A stretch of 60,389 bases of DNA. It comes from GWF sp031972135. GTDB taxonomy: Bacteria > Patescibacteriota > Microgenomatia > UBA1400 > UBA12108. The notes under the pieces were generated by a model that saw nothing but the letters and a program-made list of their open reading frames with translations, was not told the origin of the DNA and did no database searches. The stretch spans positions 1-60,389 of the forward strand of contig DALYFH010000001.1 in NCBI GenBank assembly GCA_031972135.1, written 5' to 3'. Made by a program: the position numbers and the translations under genes. The number at the start of each line of letters is the position of its first letter. The first letter of the stretch is position 1. Shown piece by piece: positions 8,551-16,435 of the stretch.

Positions 8551-8579
8551 TTGACAGAATGATTATAGGGTGGTAAGAT
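8551..8579 (+). promoter_or_regulatory. Promoter of the exported-protein gene (TTGACA-17-TAAGAT)
   Basis: TTGACA at 8551-8556 and TAAGAT at 8574-8579 are separated by 17 bp. The predicted transcript begins at or just before the ATG at 8589, so it would carry little or no leader. Confidence 0.75.
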
Positions 8580-8588
8580 CCGCCCCAT

Positions 8589-8858
8589 ATGAAAAAACAA
8601 ATCGTGATCGCCACATTACTAACTCTTCTTTCAGTTACTCCTGCATCAGCTGAGACTGTACGCACCTGTTCCTCTGTCTACGGCGGCGGCGAAGTCTGTG
8701 GTGAGACAACTACCACTACAACCACAGTAAAACACGAAGTAGTAGAGACAAGTGCTAGCTCAAATGAGATGTTTAGTCTACTCGGCGGCTTTGCCCTAGC
8801 AGCCCTAGTAGCTACTGGACTCTATAAAATGACTTACAAGAATTACTTCCTCGGATAA
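8589..8858 (+). CDS. Small exported protein with C-terminal membrane helix
   Basis: An N-terminal signal peptide (MKKQIVIATLLTLLSVTPASA) is predicted to be cut after ASA. The exposed part has a CSSVYGGGEVCGE segment with two cysteines that may form a disulfide, then a run of seven threonines. A hydrophobic helix (about 63-82) and a short KMTYKNYFLG tail end the protein. The architecture is that of a short surface or pilin-like protein. No family is assigned. Its position just after a sortase suggests a surface role. Confidence 0.7.
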   Translation: MKKQIVIATLLTLLSVTPASAETVRTCSSVYGGGEVCGETTTTTTTVKHEVVETSASSNEMFSLLGGFALAALVATGLYKMTYKNYFLG

Positions 8859-8882
8859 ACCTTTTCCCCATTCCTTATCGGC

Positions 8883-9158
8883 TTTGCCCTGAGCCAAAAA
8901 ACTTTCAAAGACTTAGGGCAAAACCACTAAGAAAGTGGTCGTACTTAAAAAGTAAATAGTTATAGGATAATAACCTCAGAGTAGGAGGCTAGACAAGGGC
9001 AGGTTCTAGCTTCCTACCCTGGAGTTAAATCCAGGCTAGGCTCAAGGTTCGAGCGAGGCGGATTGCCGCTGTAGTCCGGACTAAGAGCAGTACTTTAACA
9101 AGGCATGCAAGACTCTTAGACACAAGTCGACAGAGTTTTTGTCGCAAAAATGTGTTTG
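8883..9158 (+). ncRNA. Candidate structured RNA of unknown family
   Basis: About 280 nt hold a chain of hairpins. They are 8883-8893/8912-8922 (11 bp), 8923-8928/8934-8939, 8982-8992/9006-9016 (11 bp with one G-U), 9018-9023/9030-9035, 9058-9061/9066-9069 and 9081-9087/9113-9119 (7 bp perfect). An acaca...tgtgt hairpin with an inner cgaca/tgtcg stem follows. A TATAGGATAAT box at 8961-8971 could start the GC-richer core near 8977. I checked for RNase P, tmRNA, SRP and 6S hallmarks and tRNA T-arms and found none that fit. No ORF covers it. The function is unknown. Confidence 0.45.
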
Positions 9159-9343
9159 GAAATAACGAACAAGGAAACATGATTGTGTTATGTTCACGAT
9201 ATTTGTAGGTATTTGGCTATTAACTAGGCCATTTTGAGTATAAAAATAACAATTTGTACTTGAGGTGGTCTAGTTAACACCAACAAAAGCCTCCCCCCAA
9301 CACCACACCTAGACTGAGGCGTATCCCAATAAGGAGGTGAACA
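9141..9343 (+). promoter_or_regulatory. AT-rich spacer and leader of the lipoprotein gene
   Basis: A TATAAA box near 9239 would give a leader of about 100 nt. The leader contains gtctag/ctagac arms around a C-rich loop and ends in a strong SD (aaggaggtgaac). Nothing else is recognised in this stretch. Confidence 0.4.
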
Positions 9344-9781
9344 ATGTTCACCAACAAGTATTTCCAGTTCTTCCTGATCGCCACCCTGACTTTGGCGATC
9401 GCCGCCTGCGGCGCTGGCAGTCCTGCCACCGCAGAGTCCCCAGCCGCTGCCGATGCGTCTGAAGCACCCGCTCCCGCCCCGTCATGCCGGAATCGGACCT
9501 GGCTTGATAATGCAATTGATGCCACAAATGACGTCCCCTCTTTGATTTCCCAGCTCGATCGGGATTTCGTTCTTGAGGAAGGCGGACAGTGGTCTCAACC
9601 GGGCTTTACGGTGCCAGCGGGCTCAGTGTTCTGGACTGACTTATTTGACAACGCGAAAGCGCTGCCAGATGGAGTTGAAAAAGTCCGAACTCAGGGCGGA
9701 TGGGGCGTCTACAAGACGAGCGTTGATTATGTTGTCCCCGAGGACAACGGCGGAGGTCGCTTTATGCGCCTTTGCAAATAA
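9344..9781 (+). CDS. Putative lipoprotein of foreign base composition
   Basis: A signal peptide (residues about 1-20) ends in LAIAAC, a good lipobox, so the mature protein would be lipid-anchored at Cys. A low-complexity Ala/Pro/Ser linker follows (about 22-46). The C-terminal domain (about 47-145) contains CRNRTWLDNAIDATNDVPSL, GGWGVYKTSVDYVVPEDNGG and a final FMRLCK, with two cysteines that could pair. I recognise no family. The gene is clearly more GC-rich than its neighbours and uses codons such as GCC, CGC and GCG freely, which suggests recent transfer. Confidence 0.75.
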   Translation: MFTNKYFQFFLIATLTLAIAACGAGSPATAESPAAADASEAPAPAPSCRNRTWLDNAIDATNDVPSLISQLDRDFVLEEGGQWSQPGFTVPAGSVFWTDLFDNAKALPDGVEKVRTQGGWGVYKTSVDYVVPEDNGGGRFMRLCK

Positions 9782-9794
9782 TCAACGCGGCTGA

Positions 9795-9833
9795 GGGTCG
9801 AGTGGAAAATGCTTTTTAAAAGCCACTCGACCC
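9795..9833 (+). terminator. Perfect 11-bp hairpin after the lipoprotein gene
   Basis: gggtcgagtgg (9795-9805) pairs perfectly with ccactcgaccc (9823-9833). No T-run follows directly, so it may be a 3' processing or stability hairpin. A second, AT-rich terminator lies downstream. Confidence 0.55.
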
Positions 9834-9864
9834 GAGGTCGAACAAACAGCATTTGCGGCAAAGC

Positions 9865-9895
9865 GAAAAAATCTCCAATTATATTGGAATTTTTC
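9865..9895. terminator. AT-rich terminator hairpin, possibly bidirectional
   Basis: aaaaa-tctccaa pairs with ttggaattttt around a short AT loop, with A-run on one side and T-run on the other. It separates the lipoprotein gene from the glycosyltransferase. Confidence 0.6.
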
Positions 9896-9958
9896 ACTTG
9901 TATGCCTGTTTGTTTTAAGTTCATAAATATAACTATTTGTGGGTTTAAACACAGACAT

Positions 9959-10918
9959 ATGAAGTTAATGAATAAAGTAAGTAAACCACTAGTATCGGCA
10001 GTAATCCCTGTGTATAACGGGGCTCCTTACCTTGTGGAAACGGTAGAGAGCGTCTTTTTATCAACTAATTTGCCAATAGAAGTAATCCTGGTAGATGATG
10101 GTAGCACAGATGGCAGTAAGGCAAAATGTCGTAAGTTGAGCAATATTTACAAGAATCTCAAGTATATAGATTTTAAAAATAACCAAGGAATGACACGGTG
10201 TCTTAATCAGGGAATTCGTGCTGCCCGAGGTGAGTATATTGCCCGTATTAATCAAGACGATTTGATGGTAGTTGGGAGACTCGAAAAACAAGTTAGTTTC
10301 TTACAGTCCCACCCTAAATATGTGGCAGTAGGAAGCTACGTGGAGCTATTTACAGAAACAGAGTCACACTTTGACACAATCAAGTTCCCAGTTAGTGATC
10401 GTGAACTCAAAAGAGACTGGATGACATTATCACCATTTGCTGACCCATCAGTTATGTATCGTAAAGATACATATCTAAAAACGACTGGATACTCACAGCA
10501 GATGTGGCCAGCTGATGACGTGCATATGTGGTATCTGCTCGGTAAAATAGGAAAACTGGCGAATATCCCTGAGTACCTGACGAGAGTAAGATGGCACGCT
10601 GGAGCAGGGTCAATAAGGTCACATAAGCTACAAATGCAGAAAACCTGGGAAGTGCATATGTGGGCGGCTGAAAACATACGTAAACCATCAGTTGGTGAAT
10701 TTGCTTTTTGGTCGATGCAGAGGATGGCTGGTTTAATACTACCCCCAAGACTAAACTGGTTTGTCTACCGATCTTTTCGAAAATTGTGGAGTAATCGAAT
10801 TCTCAGTCAAGTGTTGTGGGAAGGGTGGGAGCGTCTTAATCGGCTGTGGAATGTTAGAAATAATAGAGTGAAAATGGTTACTAGCCAGCCTGCTATAGCC
10901 AAGCGTTCGGGAGTGTAG
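9959..10918 (+). CDS. Family 2 glycosyltransferase
   Basis: A GT-A fold inverting glycosyltransferase that uses a nucleotide sugar. The N-terminus has SAVIPVYNGAPYLVETVESV and ILVDDGSTDGS. The metal-site region is ARINQDDLM, and GYSQQMWPADDVHMWYLLGKIG looks like the acceptor/base region. The product is 319 residues from ATG 9959. The longer frame from 9809 would add 50 residues lying upstream of the GT-A core and overlapping the terminator, so I reject it. The gene converges on a giant membrane protein and overlaps its 3' end by 112 bp. Confidence 0.9.
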   Translation: MKLMNKVSKPLVSAVIPVYNGAPYLVETVESVFLSTNLPIEVILVDDGSTDGSKAKCRKLSNIYKNLKYIDFKNNQGMTRCLNQGIRAARGEYIARINQDDLMVVGRLEKQVSFLQSHPKYVAVGSYVELFTETESHFDTIKFPVSDRELKRDWMTLSPFADPSVMYRKDTYLKTTGYSQQMWPADDVHMWYLLGKIGKLANIPEYLTRVRWHAGAGSIRSHKLQMQKTWEVHMWAAENIRKPSVGEFAFWSMQRMAGLILPPRLNWFVYRSFRKLWSNRILSQVLWEGWERLNRLWNVRNNRVKMVTSQPAIAKRSGV

Positions 10919-13900
10919 AGAGCATAGTAGTCACCTGTTACATCTTCATTGTCGATAATCCAGCCATTGGTAATCCCATTTACGGTGACGTGGCTCGCGG
11001 CGACTTTGCCGAACCCGAGCAATGCGAGGATAGGGTTATTGGTTTTATATAGTACCCATTGCGAGTCGTAGGCCTGTGAAAAATGGAGAAAAGTCGGGAT
11101 TTTTTCTTGGATATCTCCTTGGATAGTTATTTTCCAAAGTGAGGGGAGAATCGATCTTTCCTCTTTGACAGTGACATTTTTTGAGAAGTTGGCAGTAGAA
11201 TCTTTTTCACCTATAGAGAGTTTTTGCCAGGCAGTAGGAAGCTCCATGATATTAAAGTTGTTAATTTCGAATATTCCCTTGTTCTCTCCATTTTGCGAGA
11301 GTGTGTAGAGCCGAGGCGTACTCTCATATAGTCCAGGCTGTGAATAGGAGAAGATAGAGGTTTGAGTGAAGTCGGGAAGCTTTTTGGTATTAGGATATCC
11401 CTGGTTCCAGGAAAGGAAGCTTTGAAGGTAAGAGTTGGTTGGTGAGGCTAGTAAAAACGTGGGGTATTTGCCTGAAGCTAGTTTGTAGCTAGTATTCCAT
11501 AAGTAGAAATGACTAGGTGTATATGGGAGGGGGATATAGAGTCCACTACTGCAGTTCTCCATGATAGCGATCGTACTATTGGATGCACCTAACTCGGTAG
11601 TACGATGGGCATTTTCGTCTTTGCAGGGCTCATTGTAGGTGCGCAGGGCGTCTATCTTGGGGTTAAAGTAGTAACTACCTACAGAGAGTGATTTTGGTAG
11701 GACAATTTGATTTGCTGAATTATTGAGATTAGCCGGAGGATAAACGGCGGTTAAGTCGACCTCATACTTAGACAGAGATTTGTAGTAAGTCGTTGAAATT
11801 GGGGATAGAGAAAGAGAGCTAGTTTGATTGCCGATCGTGGGAAGTGTTATAAGCAGAGTTGTGGTGGGTGTACTAGGGAAGGTTGAGGGGGTTATGGTAA
11901 GTGATTTAACTGTTTGATTAAAGGTATTGTGATTGTTTAAGCATTCGTTAGAGTCGTTTAGTAGACAAGTTGTAAAGTAATTGGCTGTTCTTGGATTTGA
12001 ATTTTTAATATAAGTGTTGAACTCTAGTTCGAAGTACGAACTATCAGTGGTGGTTGGGAGTGATTGAGCTAGGCAAGTAGTACCGTTTGTAGTACTGAGC
12101 GTTAGTTCACTGCTAGTAATGCTAAGATCGTGCTGATAACCATGACTACTGTCGTTGAAACAGTTAGGATTTTGAGTGTACTGGAGATCATCCATATCTA
12201 GATTTATCACTTTGTCTTTTCCTAAAAGCTCTAGATTGAATGGCGGAGATTGGGTAGTGATAGTGGTTATATACTGTGGCACTGTTTGAATTGTATGAGG
12301 GAGAGGGAGAACTATATTGTTAACGACTAGTCGTAAATCATTGATTGTAGTGTATGGTAAGGTATGCCAGTCTGTTGAAAAGTTTGTGAGTGATGAAGTG
12401 TTGTTAAGATAATCAGCAATATCTGATAGAGGAATGACAATATTGGTAGATTCTGGTTGGTATTCGTTATTAAAGGGGTATGGTAGATGAATAATCGTGA
12501 TTATAATATCTGTCTCATTCTTTGATAAATAAATTTGATAATTATGAGTTGTATTACCTAGATCTTCGGCTTGGATAATGCCTGACTCAAAATTGATTGG
12601 TAGTTTAGAAATAAGCGTGTTTTCTGCATTAGTAAATGCAGTTGAAGTTTGGAGGAATGGATAGTACGCACTGTTGGTATTTTGCTGGTAGTAGAATTCT
12701 CTCGAATCTGATGTGACCTGTAGAGCTTGATCTTGAAGGGTAGATAGTGGACTAACTTTTGCAAGAGTCTGCGTAGTTAGATTTGGTGTTGTTTTCTGGT
12801 ATAGAGTAATTTTAGAATTAGGACTAGAAACATCTACATTATATTCTTTATTGCTTTGGATTATTCCTTTTTTAGCTGCGGCAGAGATGAGAGCAGTGTA
12901 GTCTTCTGGGGAGAACTCCCCCCAGAGTTTTAAGTTTTCTTCAATATTGTCTATCGATATAGTTTGGTCGTGGATTAAGTATTTCGTATTAGTAATTTTG
13001 AGTAACATGTCAAACTGGTTAAGGCGTTCGATTATCGCAGACTCATCTGTGAGGTTGTGAAAATTTTGTGCGATTTTCATGACTTGCAAATCTACGCTGT
13101 CGTTTGTGGGACTGGCTGGAGCGAAGGCACGATCGAGGAGAGGCTTTTCAAGCAAAAATGCTATGAAAGTAGATCCAAAGTACCCCCAACTGTGCGACTT
13201 AAAATATGAAAGCTTATCAACTGGTAGGTGTAGAACTCGACTATTATCAGGATCCTTGTTAATAAAACTAGCAATCTCAAAATAGGGTTGTGGGATATGT
13301 GTATATACAATGTCACTAACTAGGCTTGACTTAAAGATAGGGTAGAAATGGTGAATTGAGGATGCTGCGATCAATAAAAATGGTAACAAAATAGCGTTGC
13401 GATAAATCTTTGAAGCAGATTGTGATCTAAGCCATGAAATGCCGAAACCTATTCCTAGAGATGAGGCGAGTGCTAAAAGGTAGTTAAATTTAGAATCCCC
13501 AAACCGGAATAGTATTTTAAAATAGGGTATTTTATCTCCAAGTAGGCTGTAGAACTGACCTAGGGGTGAATACTCTTTGCTCAGCATAAATAAACACAAA
13601 ACGATAAGTAGTGGAACGAAACGTGCCCATGAGCGAGTTTTGCTAAATATCGCGGGTAGACTACCAAAGATTCCTAGAAAGGTAAGAATAAATAATGGCC
13701 AGTTGTTGGAGTCATTTGGATTAAGTAGATTGTTGTAGGGATGTAATGTGGTGGGCGAACCATCTTCTAGATTTGAGGCAGAATTGATATGTAGAAAACT
13801 GGGATAGAGTGAGAGTAAGTGTTGCCATTTGAAATGTGAAGGAGATTCATTAAGCTGATTTTCATTTACTAGCGTAAATACTGAGCTTAGTGGAATGTGG

Positions 13901-14637
13901 GATGATTTGTTGAATGTATAGTTAAGGAAAGGGTATAACCAGTAAGAATTAACAAGGAAGAAAATGAAGAAAAGAAGTAAAGAAGATTTTATCTGCCTTA
14001 CTTTTGTTAATGCAATGATTGCAAGAATAATGAAAAGTGTGATTGATACTGTAGCTGTTAAGTAAGAAGTACTGGTTAAGAAGGCGACAACACCGAATAT
14101 TAATAACCCTTTGAAAGTAGGAAACTGGAGGTACTTAATGAAAGCCGAGATGGCCCATGGAAAGAATGCAAAACGAGCAGTGTACATTGGCATTGGAAAG
14201 AAATAAGTCCCAATAGTATTTAAGCTAAACAAATAGATTATGGTGGCTATGAAAGAAGAAAGTTTATCTTTAGGATTATTGCTAGCTGTGGATTTAGAGA
14301 TAGTATTTATTAGGTGATAAACACCGATTGTCCCAACTATTAATGTAATAAATATATAGATTTGATCGAGTGATTGTGTGGGCAGGAATGAAAAGATTAT
14401 GTAGAACAGCTGTCGAGTGATGTCGGTTACCTCAGAGTCACTGGGACTCCCTAGCCCACGGTATGCTCGCCACGTTGCAAAAATGGTCCGGAAAATATTC
14501 GTTATCGGTGAAAGATGGACTGAAAAATTATCCCAGCCTATTAGATATTGGCTAGGTAAAAAATTGGTGATCCCTATCCCTACCAAGACAACGAGTAGTA
14601 TAAGTGTGTAGAAGTTTTCAGTAATCCATTTTCTCAT
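10807..14637 (-). CDS. Very large membrane protein, GT-C/YfhO/AftD-like
   Basis: The protein has 1276 residues. Roughly the first 430 are strongly hydrophobic with about ten or more membrane helices and an early luminal loop containing GWDNFSVHLSP. The middle (about 450-1230) is a large Asn/Ser/Thr-rich extracytoplasmic region, and one final helix (about 1244-1263) is followed by a basic tail. This architecture matches polyprenyl-phosphate-dependent GT-C glycosyltransferases such as the AftD/YfhO-like proteins. It may glycosylate surface polymers with the neighbouring GT2 enzyme. The family call is by topology and not by a catalytic motif. Confidence 0.75.
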   Translation of the reverse strand: MRKWITENFYTLILLVVLVGIGITNFLPSQYLIGWDNFSVHLSPITNIFRTIFATWRAYRGLGSPSDSEVTDITRQLFYIIFSFLPTQSLDQIYIFITLIVGTIGVYHLINTISKSTASNNPKDKLSSFIATIIYLFSLNTIGTYFFPMPMYTARFAFFPWAISAFIKYLQFPTFKGLLIFGVVAFLTSTSYLTATVSITLFIILAIIALTKVRQIKSSLLLFFIFFLVNSYWLYPFLNYTFNKSSHIPLSSVFTLVNENQLNESPSHFKWQHLLSLYPSFLHINSASNLEDGSPTTLHPYNNLLNPNDSNNWPLFILTFLGIFGSLPAIFSKTRSWARFVPLLIVLCLFMLSKEYSPLGQFYSLLGDKIPYFKILFRFGDSKFNYLLALASSLGIGFGISWLRSQSASKIYRNAILLPFLLIAASSIHHFYPIFKSSLVSDIVYTHIPQPYFEIASFINKDPDNSRVLHLPVDKLSYFKSHSWGYFGSTFIAFLLEKPLLDRAFAPASPTNDSVDLQVMKIAQNFHNLTDESAIIERLNQFDMLLKITNTKYLIHDQTISIDNIEENLKLWGEFSPEDYTALISAAAKKGIIQSNKEYNVDVSSPNSKITLYQKTTPNLTTQTLAKVSPLSTLQDQALQVTSDSREFYYQQNTNSAYYPFLQTSTAFTNAENTLISKLPINFESGIIQAEDLGNTTHNYQIYLSKNETDIIITIIHLPYPFNNEYQPESTNIVIPLSDIADYLNNTSSLTNFSTDWHTLPYTTINDLRLVVNNIVLPLPHTIQTVPQYITTITTQSPPFNLELLGKDKVINLDMDDLQYTQNPNCFNDSSHGYQHDLSITSSELTLSTTNGTTCLAQSLPTTTDSSYFELEFNTYIKNSNPRTANYFTTCLLNDSNECLNNHNTFNQTVKSLTITPSTFPSTPTTTLLITLPTIGNQTSSLSLSPISTTYYKSLSKYEVDLTAVYPPANLNNSANQIVLPKSLSVGSYYFNPKIDALRTYNEPCKDENAHRTTELGASNSTIAIMENCSSGLYIPLPYTPSHFYLWNTSYKLASGKYPTFLLASPTNSYLQSFLSWNQGYPNTKKLPDFTQTSIFSYSQPGLYESTPRLYTLSQNGENKGIFEINNFNIMELPTAWQKLSIGEKDSTANFSKNVTVKEERSILPSLWKITIQGDIQEKIPTFLHFSQAYDSQWVLYKTNNPILALLGFGKVAASHVTVNGITNGWIIDNEDVTGDYYALYTPERLAIAGWLVTIFTLLFLTFHSRLRRSHPSHNT

Positions 14638-14673
14638 GATTATTATTGTAGCTGATCTTAGTGATTTTTATTG

Positions 14674-14729
14674 GCAGCAACTGCTGGTCTCCCAGAATGC
14701 TTCGCTTCTGGAGGCATTTCTCATGCTGC
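14674..14729. repeat. Intergenic hairpin element (single copy)
   Basis: gcagca (14674-14679) pairs with tgctgc (14724-14729), and inside it ccagaa (14692-14697) pairs with ttctgg (14706-14711). It resembles the other intergenic stem-loop elements in layout but shares no clear sequence with them. The rest of 14638-14891 shows nothing I can name. Confidence 0.4.
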
Positions 14730-14891
14730 TACACAAATTGACGTGCAGAGTATTTGGGGTTAGTGCTGCTCGGGTCAACAGTATTAATTCTCATAAGACG
14801 CAGAGGTTAAGCTCCTGATTTGAGAGAATTGTTTGTTTTTGATATCAATCGAGTTATTGTCATGATAAGTTGTGACTGGTAGCCTAGAGTA

Positions 14892-15572
14892 ATGGGGATG
14901 CCGTATTTGAGAAAGAGAGAGAAAGGCGAAGGAGTACGGATTGAGGTGATGGCGGACTCGATGAGGGTAGGTAAGACTACGGCAGTAAAGGTGATCGCAG
15001 AGGGCATGAGGAGGATGGGTAAAGAAGTAGTTGAGAGTTATGAGGATTGGCAACATAACCCATATTTAACCAAGAGCTACACCGACCCTGAGCGCAACTT
15101 TTTGGAATCGCAGAAATGGTTTATAAGACGGAAGCATGAGCAGATTCGACAAGCTCACTGTGAGCATAATAATTGTATATTTATCCAAGACGTATCTCCC
15201 GAGATGGATTATTGTTATGCAGAGACTAATCGACGCCTCGGGAGGATGAGTGAAGTACACTTTGCCGAGTATGAAAAATACTACTGCTCGCTCGACTGGG
15301 AGGTAGCCCCTGCGCCTGAGCTCCTGGTCTATCTCACAGTTAGCGATGACGAGCTTATCCAGCGGACAATGGATTCTCGGCGTGAGTTTGAGACAGTGGA
15401 CCCAGAATATTTTTTGATGATGAAGAGGGTAAATAGAGAGTGGCTTGCGGGTGCGAAGAATCATAGGGATTACAAAATAATCGAGGTAGATACGGACCGG
15501 CTAGATTTTGCAAACTTAAAGGTTGCCAAGGCCGAGCTGGTTGAAAGGGTGAATAATGCAATCAGAACTTAG
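14892..15572 (+). CDS. Deoxynucleoside kinase family protein
   Basis: Members phosphorylate deoxynucleosides (dA, dC or dG) for salvage. The N-terminus RIEVMADSMRVGKTTAVKVI is a P-loop variant in which the usual GNIGSGKST is changed to ADSMRVGKTT. YEDWQHNPYL, the segment IFIQDVSPEMDYCYAE and the region LVYLTVSDDELIQR agree with the family. The substituted P-loop makes substrate and even activity uncertain. It overlaps the MazG-like gene by 17 nt, so the two are co-translated. Confidence 0.75.
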   Translation: MGMPYLRKREKGEGVRIEVMADSMRVGKTTAVKVIAEGMRRMGKEVVESYEDWQHNPYLTKSYTDPERNFLESQKWFIRRKHEQIRQAHCEHNNCIFIQDVSPEMDYCYAETNRRLGRMSEVHFAEYEKYYCSLDWEVAPAPELLVYLTVSDDELIQRTMDSRREFETVDPEYFLMMKRVNREWLAGAKNHRDYKIIEVDTDRLDFANLKVAKAELVERVNNAIRT

Positions 15573-16284
15573 TGCGAGGAGTGCATATCTCGAACTAAGT
15601 AATCAAATACTGAACTACAGGGAGAGCAGCTTTAGTGCTGTTTTGGCTCAGTCTGGCGATTTTGAGCCTGGGATTGTAGAAGTTATTAATTTTTTGATAG
15701 AGAGACCTGGAATGTTGGTGTTTGATAAGTATGGTGGGATGGAGGGTATCACACAGCTTTTGATCGGCGAAGTGAGAGAGGTGATCAAGGCAAAGAAGGA
15801 AGAAACAGATGAAGCTTATCTCAGTGAATTAGGGGACGTAGGGTTCTTTGCTATAGTCCAAGGATTACTTAACTGGGAGGAGATGAGTGATCAAGAGCGG
15901 AATAAGCTAATGATGGTAGTAAACTGGGCTACGGAGGCTGCAGCGGAGGCGGGGACGATATTACCCACTCTAGTTGCTCTAGTGGCAAAAGAAAAGAACC
16001 CAGTTAACCATAGGTCGGAGTTATATCAGATAGTCGAAGACGAGAGTGTAGATATGGTCGTCGAGCGTATGCCTCGGGTTATCAAGTTAGGTCGAGCGCT
16101 GCGAGACAAATTAAATGGTGAGCTGAAAGGGGTAGAAGATGTGAGGCTAGTACTTGCTCAGCACTGGTTAAATACCATGACAAGTGAGGATCCAGGGTCT
16201 ATTAGTCAGATAGAGGAATTGTTCTTTTGGCTAAACCTAGATCTTTTGGAGTATGTGGAAAAAGGGAACGATGTATCTAATTGA
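15556..16284 (+). CDS. MazG-like nucleotide pyrophosphohydrolase
   Basis: The MazG fold hydrolyses (d)NTPs to monophosphates. The diagnostic helix pair is LLIGEVREVIKAKKEETDEAYLSELGDVGFFAIVQGL, with the EVxEV and ELGDV metal-binding acids at about residues 74-98. The C-terminal 130 residues are all-helical and not assigned. Overlap with the upstream deoxynucleoside kinase suggests joint control of a deoxynucleotide pool. Confidence 0.7.
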   Translation: MQSELSARSAYLELSNQILNYRESSFSAVLAQSGDFEPGIVEVINFLIERPGMLVFDKYGGMEGITQLLIGEVREVIKAKKEETDEAYLSELGDVGFFAIVQGLLNWEEMSDQERNKLMMVVNWATEAAAEAGTILPTLVALVAKEKNPVNHRSELYQIVEDESVDMVVERMPRVIKLGRALRDKLNGELKGVEDVRLVLAQHWLNTMTSEDPGSISQIEELFFWLNLDLLEYVEKGNDVSN

Positions 16285-16334
16285 CATATATTGATATATT
16301 TACACTGTAAGTATCTATTGTGTATACTCAACTC

Positions 16335-16367
16335 CCGATGGGTAAAAAAGTACACATCGGTTTTTTT
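16335..16367 (+). terminator. Intrinsic terminator after the MazG-like gene
   Basis: ccgatg (16335-16340) pairs with catcgg (16355-16360) and a seven-T run follows. It ends the kinase-MazG transcript. Confidence 0.8.
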
Positions 16368-16435
16368 GTAGGTGACCCCTTAAGTGGAGGTCAGTTAATA
16401 ATCTTCAGAGAGACCCGCGAGAGCGGGCTTTTTTT
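16368..16435 (+). promoter_or_regulatory. Terminator abutting a start codon: possible attenuator
   Basis: A gacc...aggtc type hairpin (about 16373-16392) is followed by cccgc/gcggg (16414-16418 and 16423-16427) and a seven-T run at 16429-16435. The ATG of the next gene is the very next base (16436). Either this terminator controls that gene by attenuation, or the gene starts further in. Confidence 0.5.

Noticed and set aside
8883..9158. tRNA, tmRNA or RNase P RNA in the structured region
   Set aside because: A ggttcgagc stretch near 9046 recalls a T-loop, and agtccgg near 9073 recalls RNase P, but the flanking stems and conserved neighbours of those motifs are missing.
9809..9958. 50-residue N-terminal extension of the glycosyltransferase
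   Set aside because: It overlaps a terminator-like hairpin and lies upstream of the GT-A core, which begins after ATG 9959.
14636..14818. Small coding frame downstream of the giant membrane gene
   Set aside because: It spans a hairpin element and has no start signal or protein-like composition.
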